A program made the position numbers and the translations under genes. Below are positions 24,401 to 36,533 of a stretch of DNA of 64,000 nt, in pieces. The stretch is from Lactarius indigo. Lineage: Eukaryota > Basidiomycota > Agaricomycetes > Russulales > Russulaceae. Positions within the stretch are counted from its first letter, which is position 1; each line of letters starts with the position of its first letter. Where the stretch lies: assembly GCA_025766275.1 (NCBI GenBank), contig JAFKAC010000005.1, positions 1,116,001-1,180,000 on the forward strand, in the 5' to 3' direction. A model generated the notes under the pieces. That model searched no databases. It saw only the letters and a list, made by a program, of their open reading frames with translations, and was not told where the DNA came from.

Positions 24401-27400
24401 TGGCAAGCTCAAGAGCAAGCTCCGCTCAAATGCCAATTTTCTCGGAGCTCGGGGCTTTGCGACAAAAATTCACATGGTTACAACTTGAAGATCATGCCCG
24501 CCCCACAGTCCGGATACTGTGAGGAGCCGCAGGTTAGATCTGGTGAGAGGTGAGATTTTTGGCCAGAGGAACAAAGGACAACAATACAGGCTTGCTATGC
24601 TCTGTGTGGTAGCCCGGACCGAGATTGTTTGAAACGAGTCCGGCATAGTCCGAAGTGGAACAACACGACGATCGGCCTCGACGACAAATCCTTTTAAGGT
24701 GATCCTTTGTTGTATTATAGTCTTGGAAGACAGAACCTTTGTCGCGCGGCGAAACAGCTGATGTGGAACCCCCACCAAGGGGGGGCGGCAGGGAGTGCTA
24801 TCCAAGAACGTGATATCTATCTTTGATCACATTCGTAGCCGAAACGTAGACGCCCCGAGTAGAGCTGTAGCAACTCGATCAAGGATCTACTACGATCTGC
24901 ACATTTTGCACCTCGCGATTAGCCGCCACTGCCCAAAACAAGCAGCGAGCTCGACTTCTCGGATGGAAGAAAAGGGGGGTGCCCCTTGCGCAGATGACTC
25001 GAAGACAGCGATGATGGAGCATGTGGACGCGCCACTAATGCCACAACACACATTGGACACTCCAATCAAGCTCCGGCCAGCGAGAGTGATCGACCGATAA
25101 AGGTTAACCGTGATGCCTTCGAGCGTGCGTGGCTGTTAGCTGTGTGTGTGTGTGAGGTCCGGCGCTATGGGCGGCAAAATACATCTACATATCACAGGCA
25201 AGCGCTACATGGTAATGCATGATCATGGTGACCACCCAGCCCCAACTCAAGTGTCTTCACTTTGAGCTGATCGATCGACTATACAAGTTCACCCGATGCA
25301 ACGCCTGGCCGGCGTCAGAGATCGGATAAATTATTTCCTCCGCGGAGGGGTTACGTGCTGCTTGCGAGGGGCAGCTGAGAAGTGAGAACATACCACGTAG
25401 CACTATCAAGGCTCCAACGGCTCTCAAAGCAGAGGGGCGTAGTGACAATCTCATTCCTTCCTAAGCGAAGTAGACGAAGGAGGAAGGACTGTCCCCATAT
25501 TGGGAGCGAAGCCTCCCCTGTTGACATGCGGCAGTCTCTCCTCCTGAAAGCTTCTACCGTACTCGGCCAACTGTCGACGTCAAAGCCAGCTATAACGTCA
25601 TGGCAGAAAGGTCCGAGGCAAAGAGATGAGGAGCAACGTGTAACTTGTGCAAAGCATAACCTTGGGACTGAACGTGGTGAGGCAGCAAGCCCCACCTCGC
25701 TGTGCCTCACTGGGCCTCACTCCTCGCGTGTGTCGTAGTGTATACCGTGTGTGCATCCAACTCCATATGTGTACACCACGTGAATTAATGATGTGACCCA
25801 ACCGTGGGAAGTATATTCGCAACGGAAATCTCTTGAGACACAGTAAAGGTGCCCGAATGGGGCAATCCATGGCGTTGTTTCAGGCGGGAGTACCTGACTA
25901 CCTGACTGGACAAGCTGGTTGCGTGCGTAGCACAGAAGTCGGAGGGCAGCTTACTCACAGGTTGTTACAGTAACCAACCAGGGCTCGGCGCATTTGCAAT
26001 CTCCGCGCCTGTACCTCAGCAGTTATGACACAGCGATGAATGATACCCCCGCACTGATGGCCCATCTGCGAGCTCAATCATTCTTGATGTGCGGACTTCG
26101 GCTTTCACCAGGAATGAGCGGCATTTGCGATTATTACCACGACCGCACTTTGACCGGTGCATGGGAAAATAATGGATTATCCTCTGTGGGGGCCGCAGCT
26201 CGCGCCGGCACCCGAAATACTTGCGGAGCTGTGTGGGGGCAATTCAGCCAATGTGGGGTAAAGTAGGCGCTTATTATGGTGTTTCGTCTCAGAAGTTGAG
26301 CAGTGGCGTTGGCAGCGGATGTAATGCACCGCACGACCCCACAGGAGAACAGTGCGGTTCCATACCATTCTACGGAACGTCTGTTTAAGAGGTCGCGAGT
26401 AATTGAGGTTGTTGCTATTAGCAGTGCTATTGGTGGGCAAAAAAACGCCAGGCACACCGGAACCTCTTCCGAACACTACTGGGGGTAGGGGGGGAAACAA
26501 TTGCTGAGCTGTCCGGACCAACTGTCCTGAGAACATACCGTGGAGGTGGCGTTTTGAACAACGACCTATCTGGGGTGACCATAGTTGGGCGGACTGACAC
26601 GGACACGGACGAGCACGTATCGGATGCAAGGCCGACATCGGAAGCGCGGGAACGGGGATCGGGCAGGGGCATCTGACTGATCAGCCCTCAGAGAGTGTCA
26701 GCGCAGACGATTGGGATGTGAGAAGCTCGGAGTGTGGCGTGGCAGATACGCATGCGGGGTAATTGTCCACAAGCGCTCAACGGGGCGTACGGCAACTCAC
26801 GCAGAAGGGGTAGCAACCGGATGCGGGTAAGAAGTGGGGAGGGAAATGCCGATAACCACGTCGGCAAAAACGCGAGCGTTAACCAGAAGGAGACGGATTT
26901 CGGGGCCGCGGGATCATAGCGGAGAAATTCCACGCAAAACCTTTTGACCTCAGTCTTTTTTTTCAGGCTATTCTTAAAGGCCTACCGCCAGTACACGAAG
27001 TTTAGAATGGGTTTCGTTTCTCGATGCCAAGGCCAGCCTTGTCAGGCCGATGCAACCATCCGAGTCGGTGCCAGCAGTCCCATGATAGTTGACATAAGTG
27101 AGGGACGACGGCCGACAAGAAACATGGGCGATTGCCGGAGCCTTGCCCGAATAATCAAAACAGACCCAAGAAAACGGGAGCCCGCGGACCGAGGAACACA
27201 AACACGGCAAACAAAAAAAAAAGGACCTGAGCAGTTGATTGGCAAACCAATGCGTTTTGACGGGCCAATTCAAACGCATGTCCTGATGATGGTGTTTTGG
27301 TAGACGTGACGGCAGCGAGAAGAGGGATCGAGAGGCAACTGGCAAAAACATCATGAAACGGGATACGCCGGCCACCTCGGCACTCTCCACAGGAGGACAA

Positions 27401-28315
27401 GGGATAAAAACCTCTCAACTCAAGGACGTGGTATGGGGATAGTGATAAGTGATAGTGAAAGCTAGAAAGAATGTCGCCTCATGGAAATCGATGTGCACGG
27501 AGCAGAGATAGCGGACGCTGCAGAATTCGCGACGAGAGCCGAAATATTATGTACAACGACATTAAATTAAGTGTTACATGTCGGCGATGAGTTGTGAAGG
27601 GTCGGCCGAATGGAAGATCAGGATATAGTCGCAGACGAGCGGATTACTTCTTTCGTACAAAGTTGGGAGAATCAAGGTTATCGATGACAGGGCGAAAGAG
27701 CCACGAGGCACGGCGGGATAACAGAGAGACACGACTCGGGGAAGTATAACATGTGCCATTGAAGGAATTCAGATGTTGTCGGGGAGGTCAGAGCTGGAGT
27801 AGGCAGATGTAGATGGTCCCGTGAAACGGAACAGGTGAGGCACATGGGACAGGCGGGCGACCGTCAGACGATATAGGCACATGGGAACTTTGAGTGTATC
27901 TGGTGCTGCGCCCAATGCGGGGGAGGTGAGGCGAGGTGAGGCGCATGAATGTGAGGTGGGGGGGGGGGGAATGAGGGGAGATCCAGAGTAGAGATGGATA
28001 GATCTTGAGATCTGAGATGGTGTGATTGGTGACATTTGGGCATTGTGTGTGAGGCGGGTCTGTCGAGGCATCGGAAATCAGATGACAGGGTGTGAACTTG
28101 TGACCTGGGGAAGAAAGGAGAGGGAGAGGAGCGGGGAGAGGGTGTAGGAGAGTCGGGCGGTGGGCGAGTCAAGATCATGATCCACGATTGTATATGGGGA
28201 TGCCGAGATACGCGGAGAGGGGGCGAGTTGAACGGGAAACGGGGAAAAATGTCGGGGGGACAGAGCCGGTGTTGTGGCAGGCACGACCGAGGAGTCGGCG
28301 AGTAGTTACGATCAA
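21411..28315. other. Gene-poor region of about 7 kb
   Basis: No frame longer than about 200 codons and none with recognisable family motifs on either strand. Local features are pyrimidine-rich DNA at 22400-22700, an A10/T7 near-hairpin at 24341-24358, a TG repeat near 25138-25154, and a G12 run around 27958-27969. A short GGTGAGGCG-type repeat (27920-27945) has an inverted partner near 23670-23690. The 27.9-28.3 kb end is the upstream region of the ECL1-type gene. I see no transposase, reverse transcriptase or clear LTRs. It may hold non-coding transcripts or old decayed elements. Confidence 0.45.
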
Positions 28316-28323
28316 TATAAATA
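28316..28323 (+). promoter_or_regulatory. TATA box of the ECL1-type gene
   Basis: TATAAATA followed by a long C/T-rich tract (28325-28540), the usual layout of a basidiomycete core promoter and leader, 226 bp before the ATG at 28549. Confidence 0.6.
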
Positions 28324-28548
28324 CGTCCATTTCCTTCCATTTCCCTTTTTTCTTCCCCAACTCTTCTGGTCGTCCCGCTGTTCCCACGTTTCCTCACTGT
28401 CTCACCTTTGTCGACTGGACAGACAAGGTCGGTCTCGATCCCTCTTTTCTTCATTCCTTCTTATTAACTCGTCCCTTTCAGTTCTATCCCTTCGCCTCCA
28501 ACCATCCCCCAATTCCCTGCCCCTCTCTCATACCCCACATCTACCGCC

Positions 28549-30309
28549 ATGAACCATCTCGACACCTCTTGGTGTCCCGTCTGCTCAAGACAGATTCTCC
28601 CAAAGCGATACCTCGTCCCAGTTACCCAACAGCCTTCAAACCCTACCCCAATCCCCGCGCCCCCTCCTTCATCTCCAATTGCATCCGGTTTGTCCATATC
28701 TTCCCCTTAACCTTCCCTGTGTGATCTCATACTGTTGAACAGATCCGAAGCAACCTCTTGCCCCTCGACAGACCCGCCGTACCACAGGAACCATTCGTCA
28801 GAAGGGCGGTGGCGGCCTCGTTCGTGGTACTGGTCGTGTCAATCCGAATGGCGCGATAAAGCGTTCGGATTCAAAACGGGAAGGAACTTCTCCTACCCTT
28901 CCCGTTCTTCCTTCGGTCGTCCCTGTAGCGCTGAAGCACCGGACGGTCATTGACCAGAATCCGACGCCTCTATACTGTTCAGATGAGTGCCGTCTTGAGG
29001 ATCTTAATACCATGTACGGTGGTCTGTCTCTTGACTACAATCCCGATCGCGATCCTCGAGGTTCCCCTCCTCTACCCCCTGTCCCACACAACTCTTTCAG
29101 CACAATTCCTCCTATCATCGACGATTCGGATTCTTCCAGTCCCTCCACTTCTCCCGAGTCTCAAGGTTGTACGCTTGCTAGCGAGCACAATCCCTTCTCA
29201 GCTGAGGTCCCCACCATGAGTCCTAGTATCGCCGCTTTGGCCCGGATTTACGATTTCCCCCCTCTTCCGCCACGGCCCGCTATTCTTGATGAGGAATCTC
29301 GGGAGGATGCTGTTGACTTTGATAATAACTATCAGAGTGGCGTCATGATGGCCGCTCGCCGCATCAAAGAGACTCTCTGCTCTCGTCCTGATTCTGGGAG
29401 GACTGTATGGGCCTTTGGGCAGGGACCAAAGGAACGGAAGCCCATTCCCGGCTGGACTGACGGTTCTGACTCTTGGAGGTCATCAGTTTATTCGTTAGCC
29501 TCCCCCAACGCTCCCGTCTCGACTTCGAATCATACTAGCCGTGATGAGCGCCCAGCAGCTTACGGTTCTTTTGTTGCTTCCCCTCATCGCTCCACTGGCG
29601 TTTATTCGACCATCGGCGAGAACAATACCCCGATTGCATCTGTTCCTTCTGCTGGCGCTTCCCGACTTACTTCCGCCGCTCGCGCGAATACATCGGACGA
29701 TCTGTATTCTAAGTACGCGCTCGCGTTCTCAAGGCGGTCTGATTCACGGCCATCACTGTCCGGCTCTGCTCCGCAAGCACAGTCATTCCCTGCACCCGCC
29801 CGCCGCCGTGAGCAAAGCATTCTCAAACCTGGCGCAGAGGGCAAGCTTTTGGTTCCCGATGTGAAGCTCAAGGCATCGTCGGCAAGTTCCTTCTCGAATG
29901 ACGGTGCCTCTGTGTCGAGTTGGCGCTCGTCTTCAACGCGCAGCTGTATGCGGAGTCCGCTGAGTCGCCAAGGCAGCGAAATTAGTGTTGAGAGTGGAAG
30001 CGACGTGATGGATGCACCTCCTGCTCACCATCAGCCGTGTTCGATGCCGACTACAAAACGACCTTGTGTTGAGAGTGAGTTTGGTACAAATGTTCTTTCC
30101 CTTTACATGCCTCTGACTTTCTATCTATAGCTCGTTCCTGGTCGTATGACAACATGACAACATATCCTGTGATGCCTATGCCCCCTCGAAAAGAAATTCG
30201 CTACGAACGCCGCGTTGTTGATGGCGTGGCGACTGTTGTGGAGACGGAAGTAGAAGTCCAGCCGCAACTCAAGCGCCTGTTTCTCTTCCCTGGCAAGGAG
30301 CGACGCTAA
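28549..30309 (+). CDS. ECL1-type zinc-binding life-span regulator
   Basis: Resembles the ECL1/2/3 zinc-binding family, which extends chronological life span in fission yeast and responds to nutrient limitation. The N-terminus has one Cys pair, NHLDTSWCPVCSRQILPKR, and about 100 residues later the second, PLYCSDECRLEDL; together they can form a four-Cys zinc site. Between them lies a basic Gly/Arg stretch (GTIRQKGGGGLVRGTGRV). The remaining about 400 residues are Ser/Pro-rich and disordered, far longer than the 80-residue yeast protein, as is usual in agarics. Two introns: one after IAS near 28690-28741, one near 30072-30130. The last exon ends KRLFLFPGKERR. The A/T- and C/T-rich DNA to about 30900 is probably a long 3' UTR. 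Role in this fungus is inferred. Confidence 0.75.
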
Positions 30310-32990
30310 TTCATTTCCTGGCTTCCACCTTCTTCTCCATCGTCTTCACATCACTTGTCGCATCTACCATATTTCATCGTCGCATTCATACCACAATTGC
30401 AAGATACCTCTCCCATACGAGCACTTCATGACCAATTTATGACACGCCGGCGCCGACGCCTACTTATTCCTATTATCATCTCATCGCGCGCATCTACCTC
30501 GCATATCGTTTTCGCACCCATCATGCTCTTCCTCCTTCGCATCCCGAATCTTCAAGACCGTCTCGTGCCCGTGTCATTGTCGCTCGTCCCGCGATTCCTT
30601 CTGCCTCTGCGACTCCTCAAAAGTTTCATATTATCAAGTTACTTTTTTTTCTACTTGGGTCCTGTTCGTTCGCACTTTGTATATCATGTACTACCAGACT
30701 TCGCTTATGTGTTATTTGTACCAATACCTCGTACGTTACCCTGGATTTTCACGCTATTCATTTCTGGTGTCTGGATTTCTCTTTCCCTCTGCCATTTTCG
30801 TGAGGTGGTTTTTGTTACTTCGGTTGGCAATAATGCGATTCCTTTACTGGGGGTTTCCATCTCTTTGGACGTGGTCTTAATCTGTTATTAATGGGGGGGT
30901 TAGTTCTGGCAAGTTCGTTTGTGTGTGTACGATTCAATCAAATACTCTCATACTTGGCAATTGACACAACCTGCTGATGTCGTTTGTAACATGTCAAATG
31001 TCAGATGTTCCCGACAAATCGAAGGTGCTACAATGCTATTGTACAATGAATGTCGTCAAGTCACAATATGGAACTAACATAACTTGGAATGTCATCACGT
31101 CGAACGAAGAGACACCGTCCAGATTCGGGTGAGGACACGAACCCAAACTACTCGAGTCGGCAGGAAGCGAGACAAGACCCAAAGGATCCTGTACAGTAAC
31201 TAAAAACATAGCGAGTGATACCCCAACTAAAGAAATTAGCCGAAGGCGAGGAAGTCCAGTGCCCAATGTGGCAAGTCGGAACTTTGGTCATCGCGCTCCT
31301 CAAATGCAGAGAACCAGAACGACACTCAAGCTACTTCATTGTGTTCCATTTGATGGTCTTGGTATTGTAACTTAGTTCTGGCCAACGTCGCGGAACGAAG
31401 AAAAAAAGCCCCCCCAATTCCGATTCCGAGTCAATGGAAAGCCAAGACGGGAATTCTGCGCACGATGACGACAGACATTTTAAACGCCAGAAGCGATTCG
31501 AATGCCCTTAAGGTACTGTATTGCGACCCTCCCCCGCAAATAAGCGAGAACCTGCGCTTGTTGTACGCCGGACCCCATGTAATGGAGAGCGCGAAATAGC
31601 GAACCCCCCCTTGTCGTCATTAGGGCGGCTGGCGTTGTGGGCCCTGTCTGGACCACAAAGTTTGGATGACCGGAGTGCCATTGTTGACTGTGGAGTGCGC
31701 AAGCAAAAAAGCTACAGTAAACAAGCCTCGTGACCAAAGAACCAGGATCATGCTAACGTATTCACGAGCGCAAGCGCGAGCGTTTACTTTTTGCTTTTTT
31801 CTAGATTCGGTCTATTCCCGAGAAATCGTAGACGGTCAGGGCAAGCGTATACGAAGCCCGACTAGGCTGTCATCTGGGGGGTGCACGCGCGCGCGCCAGA
31901 TCAATACAGTGCGCCCCCCATCTCACCGAAAATGGGGTATGACGCAAGCGATGATCACAGTCTCCGCTCCGCGTATCCTTTTTGCTTAGTTCATGATGGC
32001 GAAGATGATGGCGCGGGTCTGGTCTTGTTGGTGCAAGGTGCGGTTTTGAGAAGGCACCTGATCCGACCAAACAGATGCGAACGAAACATCAAAATGTCGG
32101 CCCTCAAAGTCCTCCACCCCCCTTCGGATGACCGCGCCGTGATCCCGTCACTAATAGTCGTTGGTCGAGGCCGTAGCTCGATCACTGAGGCCTGAGCACA
32201 TTTTAGAGGGTGACGGTAACATCGGGCGGGGTTTGTTGGACTCGGGGATGGGCATTCCAATCACCACTGTCATGGCACTTGTTTAACCGGCCCCACATCG
32301 CGTCTAGACCCAGCCTTGTCCCTGACCTCACTCGCAGAACTCGGGGGTGATTTTTCCTCGGATTGTTCTCTATTTCGTTACACTGGCCCGATCGTTTCCT
32401 GTGCATTCCCTCGAACGCTCCATTCCATGGGAATGGACCCGGCCGCGCCGCGAACACCCACCGGCCCACGCGCCATTGTTGCACGCACGTCCCTTGGCTG
32501 GAACCTTAAGTGGCACATACGTCAATAATATCGCCAGTCCAGACACACACAATTTTGGGGGAGGGGGGGGGGGCACGACGTCAGTGCTTGGCACCTTGTT
32601 GCCGGACGATCTTAAACACCGCTTTGTTCACTTTGATCTGCGAATGGATCAGTACCCCCACACAGGCCCGGAAGCGCCCGTCCCCTCACCCCTTACGGGC
32701 AGTGATACGTTCTGGACCACCCCCGGGCCATCGGGCAACCCTAGAATCAGAACGAAACACTGGGGGAGCACCCCGGCAATGGAAATAAAGCCGCATCACC
32801 AATGCTCATCTCCACGGTTACTCCTCCTCTCTCATCCCCTCTTTTCTTTTTTGGTTTCTGAGGCAGGAGATATAGATAGTATAAATAGACATGTTGTACA
32901 GACTTTCCATTATAGCGATTGTGTAAGGCGTTCTAGACTTTGAAACTGTTTTTTTTTTTTTTTTTTTTGCCTCGGGACAAGCCGCACGAG

Positions 32991-33010
32991 GTGGTTGACC
33001 GGTCAACCAC
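32991..33010. repeat. Perfect 20 bp palindrome
   Basis: GTGGTTGACC followed directly by GGTCAACCAC: every base pairs with no spacer. It lies 22 bp after a T20 run. The half-site TTGACC resembles sites bound by dimeric regulators, but the binder is unknown. Confidence 0.7.
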
Positions 33011-33835
33011 TCGCACGTACCGTATCCCCATACCCCAGAGAGAGCCCGGGCGTTGAATATTTTAAGGGTAAATTCAGGCCGTCTTGAACCTTTCTGTCTG
33101 TCAATCAGTCAGTTTGGCGTCAGTCTGCAGGGTTGGCCGATAAGGCACCGACGCGCGGGGGTGGGGGGCGGTTGTGCGCAACCCCCAACCTCTGCCCTAA
33201 CGTCAACGTCATGGCGTCTGAGGCGCCTACCCATGACTTTTTTTTTTGCAAATAAGCTGGCGTTTGGGCACTGTTGCGCTGCGTCGGTCAAAGCCTTCCA
33301 TAAATGGCGGCATGCGTGTTCTATGGATTAGAGGTACGTCGTCAAGTGACCGTGCCGGGATCGGCCGGGGCCGCAGTCCGCAATCCCCTTTCCCTATCCC
33401 GGCGTGGTTCGTCGATGGCCCGCGTCCTTGTGTCTCCGATCTCATCATGTCCAGCGCGTGCAGAAACGCGTGTTATTTTACGTGGTTTCAGTTTTCCCTT
33501 TCCCTTTCCCTTTTATTAGCCCCTCTTGGCAACTGGCGCACTCATGCCTTGGAAGCATCTTCATATATACTACCTGTAAAACAATCAAGGGCGGATGCGG
33601 AGCCCAAAGCCAAAATCTGTTGAGCATAGTTCGACGTCTCCGCCGGTTTGGCGCTGCTTGTGAACTTGAAACGATCCCCAGGACACGATCATTTGTCTCC
33701 CCCCTCTACCCATGAACCCTCTGCAGTTCTGTGAACGACAGCGAACGAACGCACGCTACAGTGGTGCAAACGCTGAAAGGCTTACCAGAATGGCTTGCTG
33801 CTTCAACTACACGTTTAACTTGTGTAGACGGGCTG

Positions 33836-33897
33836 TTTCGTACCTCCTCCAGGCAGTATCTCTACACAGTCCCATGCCTCCTGGTGGAGGTACGAAA
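33836..33897. repeat. Inverted repeat, 18 bp arms
   Basis: Arms 33836-33853 and 33880-33897 pair at 17 of 18 positions (one mismatch), with a 26-nt loop. A transcript would form a stable hairpin. Could be a small-RNA precursor, a remnant of a short inverted-repeat element, or chance. Confidence 0.65.
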
Positions 33898-36480
33898 TCG
33901 CTTGAAGCATCATTTACTTGGCCCACCATCTGGTCGATGGTCACAGTGGCCTTGCATCTTGCATCTCCCATCCCAACACCATGAGTTCCATGACCATAAT
34001 CACCAAACTTGTAACGTTTCTCGTGGGCCTTGCGAGGAGCGCGCATGTACGATTCGATCAGTTTATGACTTATCTAGACGCAGGAGTTGTCGTAATTCAC
34101 CACCAGGCCTGGCTTTTCGATAGCCCTGGAACTTGGTAGGAAATCCCACTTGCGCGCGGAAGACCAGAGTGACCTTTACACGTTGATGTCACAGTAAAAT
34201 GTGTTATAGTTCGTCTGGGTTGGGCAATTGAAGCTTATCACAAAGAGCGTTCGAGTGCACCACATGTGTACAACGTGTCAGGGCGTGTTTAAGGTTGTCC
34301 TCATGGATTCACACAGCCTATGCACGCGTGGGATGGTGTCGAGGTACTCTAGTTGCCCTAGAGGATAGGTATGTAACGAGTTTTATTCGGTAGATTGAAC
34401 AGCAAAGACTCGCAGACAGATAGCAGGTGTGTAGACAAGAAATATAGTCGACAGGCAAGAGCCCACGTCCAATGCGGCTGCGGGAGTGGAGTAGGGGGGG
34501 AAACGTTCTCACGAACGTGCCGAGAAGGAGGTACGCAGTAAATTAAGCGTAAGCTCGGGGCGGTTGCTCGTTCGTCATTTGGAACAGTCGTTGGTGCCCA
34601 CGCATGCAAGAGGGGTGAGAGATCGCGCGGAGATACGCCACCCAGTGGGCGATCGTGCCGGCACCGGGATCAAGGTTATTATGGGCGTACGCATCATGGA
34701 ACCCGAAATAACGATGATACCTTGCGGCGGCTGATCCGCAGAACGCTGAGCAGAGATGGGGAGAAGCACGCATGGTTGGGGTGAAAGTCTGGGGCATTCT
34801 GGCCATCGCGCAGCAGGAAGAGGTCGTAACACCTCGTGTATGGTGGCCTCTGTTCTCATCTACAGGCCCCGCTAGCAACTGCGATAAGGTCTGTGCACGA
34901 AGTCATCCGAGTTCAACCGGGAATGCGTCCCAGTTGTGCCCAAGAAGATCGCTGGTGGGCAGGCGGCGATCATTGTCATTAAGGAGATAGTACCGTCACA
35001 TCACCACCGGGGTGGGAACGAGGGTGGGGGTGGGGGTGACGAAAAACATTAATCTGCGGCCTTGCCGGGAGCGAGAGGGTGTGGGAGTCGAAATCCTGCA
35101 GTAGCCCTGACTCAAGTGTGGGATAGGGGAAGACTTATCGAGGCACATCTAGAAGCTCTACATTGCCGTCAGTCTGGAGCTAAGACTTCATTTTGAAGAC
35201 CACCGTACGCATAGATAGCGTACGTGCACCCCAACGGGCGCTTCGCCTCGCCGGGTTCGCAATTTCTTTTTCTGGGATTGCATAACATATGTTTGGAGAA
35301 GGGAACGTCCTCGATCGATGTTGGTCACAAGGCTTTGGGGAGTTGGCAAGGGGCCCCGCACATGTCTCCTTCGGGTTTGCCCGGGGCCACCTGCAGGCAG
35401 CAGAAGAGATATTAACGGATAATCAGGGGCGGAGATTCGAGCGACTCGTCGGCGAGAACCCTGTGCCATGTTCCGTGGATCCGTATGGGGTGAAGCGACC
35501 GAGGTTGTGGCCGAAGTTTGAAGAAGAGCTCCTCCTGCATGTTAGCGATATTGCCTTGCCGAGGCAAGAAGATTCACGACGGTGGTCTCGTGGGGGACGA
35601 TCTGTTCGGATCCTGATCGCGAACTCTGATACCAAAACTCCCAGAGGTGCACTCCCACCGCTCCTATCTTGAATTGATTCACGGAGACCTGTAGTCCGGA
35701 CCAAAGGGGGAATGTCTCGGCAAGGCATTGGGCATTGTGAAGAAGGGGGGTGCGTCTCAGGCTGGACACAACTATACCCGGTTGCATCATACCTAGAGCA
35801 CGGCGCATTAACGGTAGTTTCGTTTCGGAAGCAGTTTCCTGCGACACGAAGTAGTGTGAATGACGGCAAGAGGTCATAGTCCGCAAAGCCCATGCCTTGC
35901 GTGGAGGGCAGGCATGCGACCGACCGTGGTCTGCGTGAGATCCAGAACAAGAAGGACGTCAGCGAGAGTCGTCACCGGCGACGATGATAGGCAACATGCG
36001 TTCTGCTAGGACGAAAATCGGGACCGCTCGATGGGATATTGTACATCTTGATTTGGTGACCATGGTTAAAGACGTCACGCGGGTCGACGAGGCGAAGCGC
36101 CCTTTGGTCAGCCACGTGTGCGCGCTTATCAGGTCACGCCGGGGTTGAGCAAATGCCTGCTTAAGTTTGTTTGATGTGGATTTGGTCGAAGGATTTCCAA
36201 TGTCGGCGACAGATACGAGCACTGACCAAACGAACTCTACGAATCTGAATCAGTTTAAGTGTTGGATCTGCGTGATAAGTGAGAGCCTTCGTTCTGTGTG
36301 TACACTCGGGCTCAAGATGTGGCCGTTAAGCGTTAAACGGAATAGCAGTTATCGATGCACATGCAAAACTATCGCATCGACAATCGATAAGCCGAGTTCC
36401 AGACAAAAGTCGATTGAACGATCTCACCAAATGCGAATCGAGATCTCTCCTTGTAGCCACCACGCCCCGGCCCTGTTTCT

Positions 36481-36488
36481 TATATAAA
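36481..36488 (+). promoter_or_regulatory. TATA box of FKBP12
   Basis: TATATAAA, 46 bp before the ATG at 36534, followed by a C/T-rich leader. Position and sequence fit a core promoter. Confidence 0.65.
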
Positions 36489-36533
36489 CTCTCCTCATCG
36501 TCATCTTCAGCCCCCAGCTGTCGCATTCTCATC

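Larger units (their letters stand above)
30310..36480. other. Gene-poor region of about 6 kb
   Basis: After the probable 3' UTR of the ECL1-type gene (to about 30900) no frame shows a known family. Long overlapping frames at 34540-34880 and 35290-35950 occur on both strands and look like chance frames or heavily decayed genes. Notable non-coding items are a T20 run at 32949-32968, a 20 bp palindrome at 32991-33010, a (TTTCCC)3-like tract near 33486-33511, and a strong hairpin at 33836-33897. The last few hundred bases before 36481 should contain the FKBP12 promoter. Confidence 0.45.

Noticed and set aside
27864..28454. 196-codon minus-strand frame beside the ECL1-type gene
   Set aside because: Ser/Pro/Arg-rich translation of purine-rich promoter DNA; it overlaps the TATA box and C/T leader of the + strand gene.
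33486..33511. Telomere-like TTTCCC repeat
   Set aside because: Only about three units and not the fungal TTAGGG type; an ordinary pyrimidine tract.
33960..34046. Subtilase active-site motif (GDYGHGTHGVG) on the minus strand
   Set aside because: The motif stands alone in an 80-codon frame; no Asp or Ser region, propeptide or other subtilase sequence is found nearby.
34543..34878. 111-codon frame on the minus strand
   Set aside because: A second frame on the same strand is also open here and neither has conserved features; likely chance or a very old remnant.
35289..35950. Overlapping 127- and 175-codon frames as a gene
   Set aside because: Frames overlap on opposite strands, have Arg/Ser/Pro-rich chance-like composition and no family motifs; no plausible exon chain was found.
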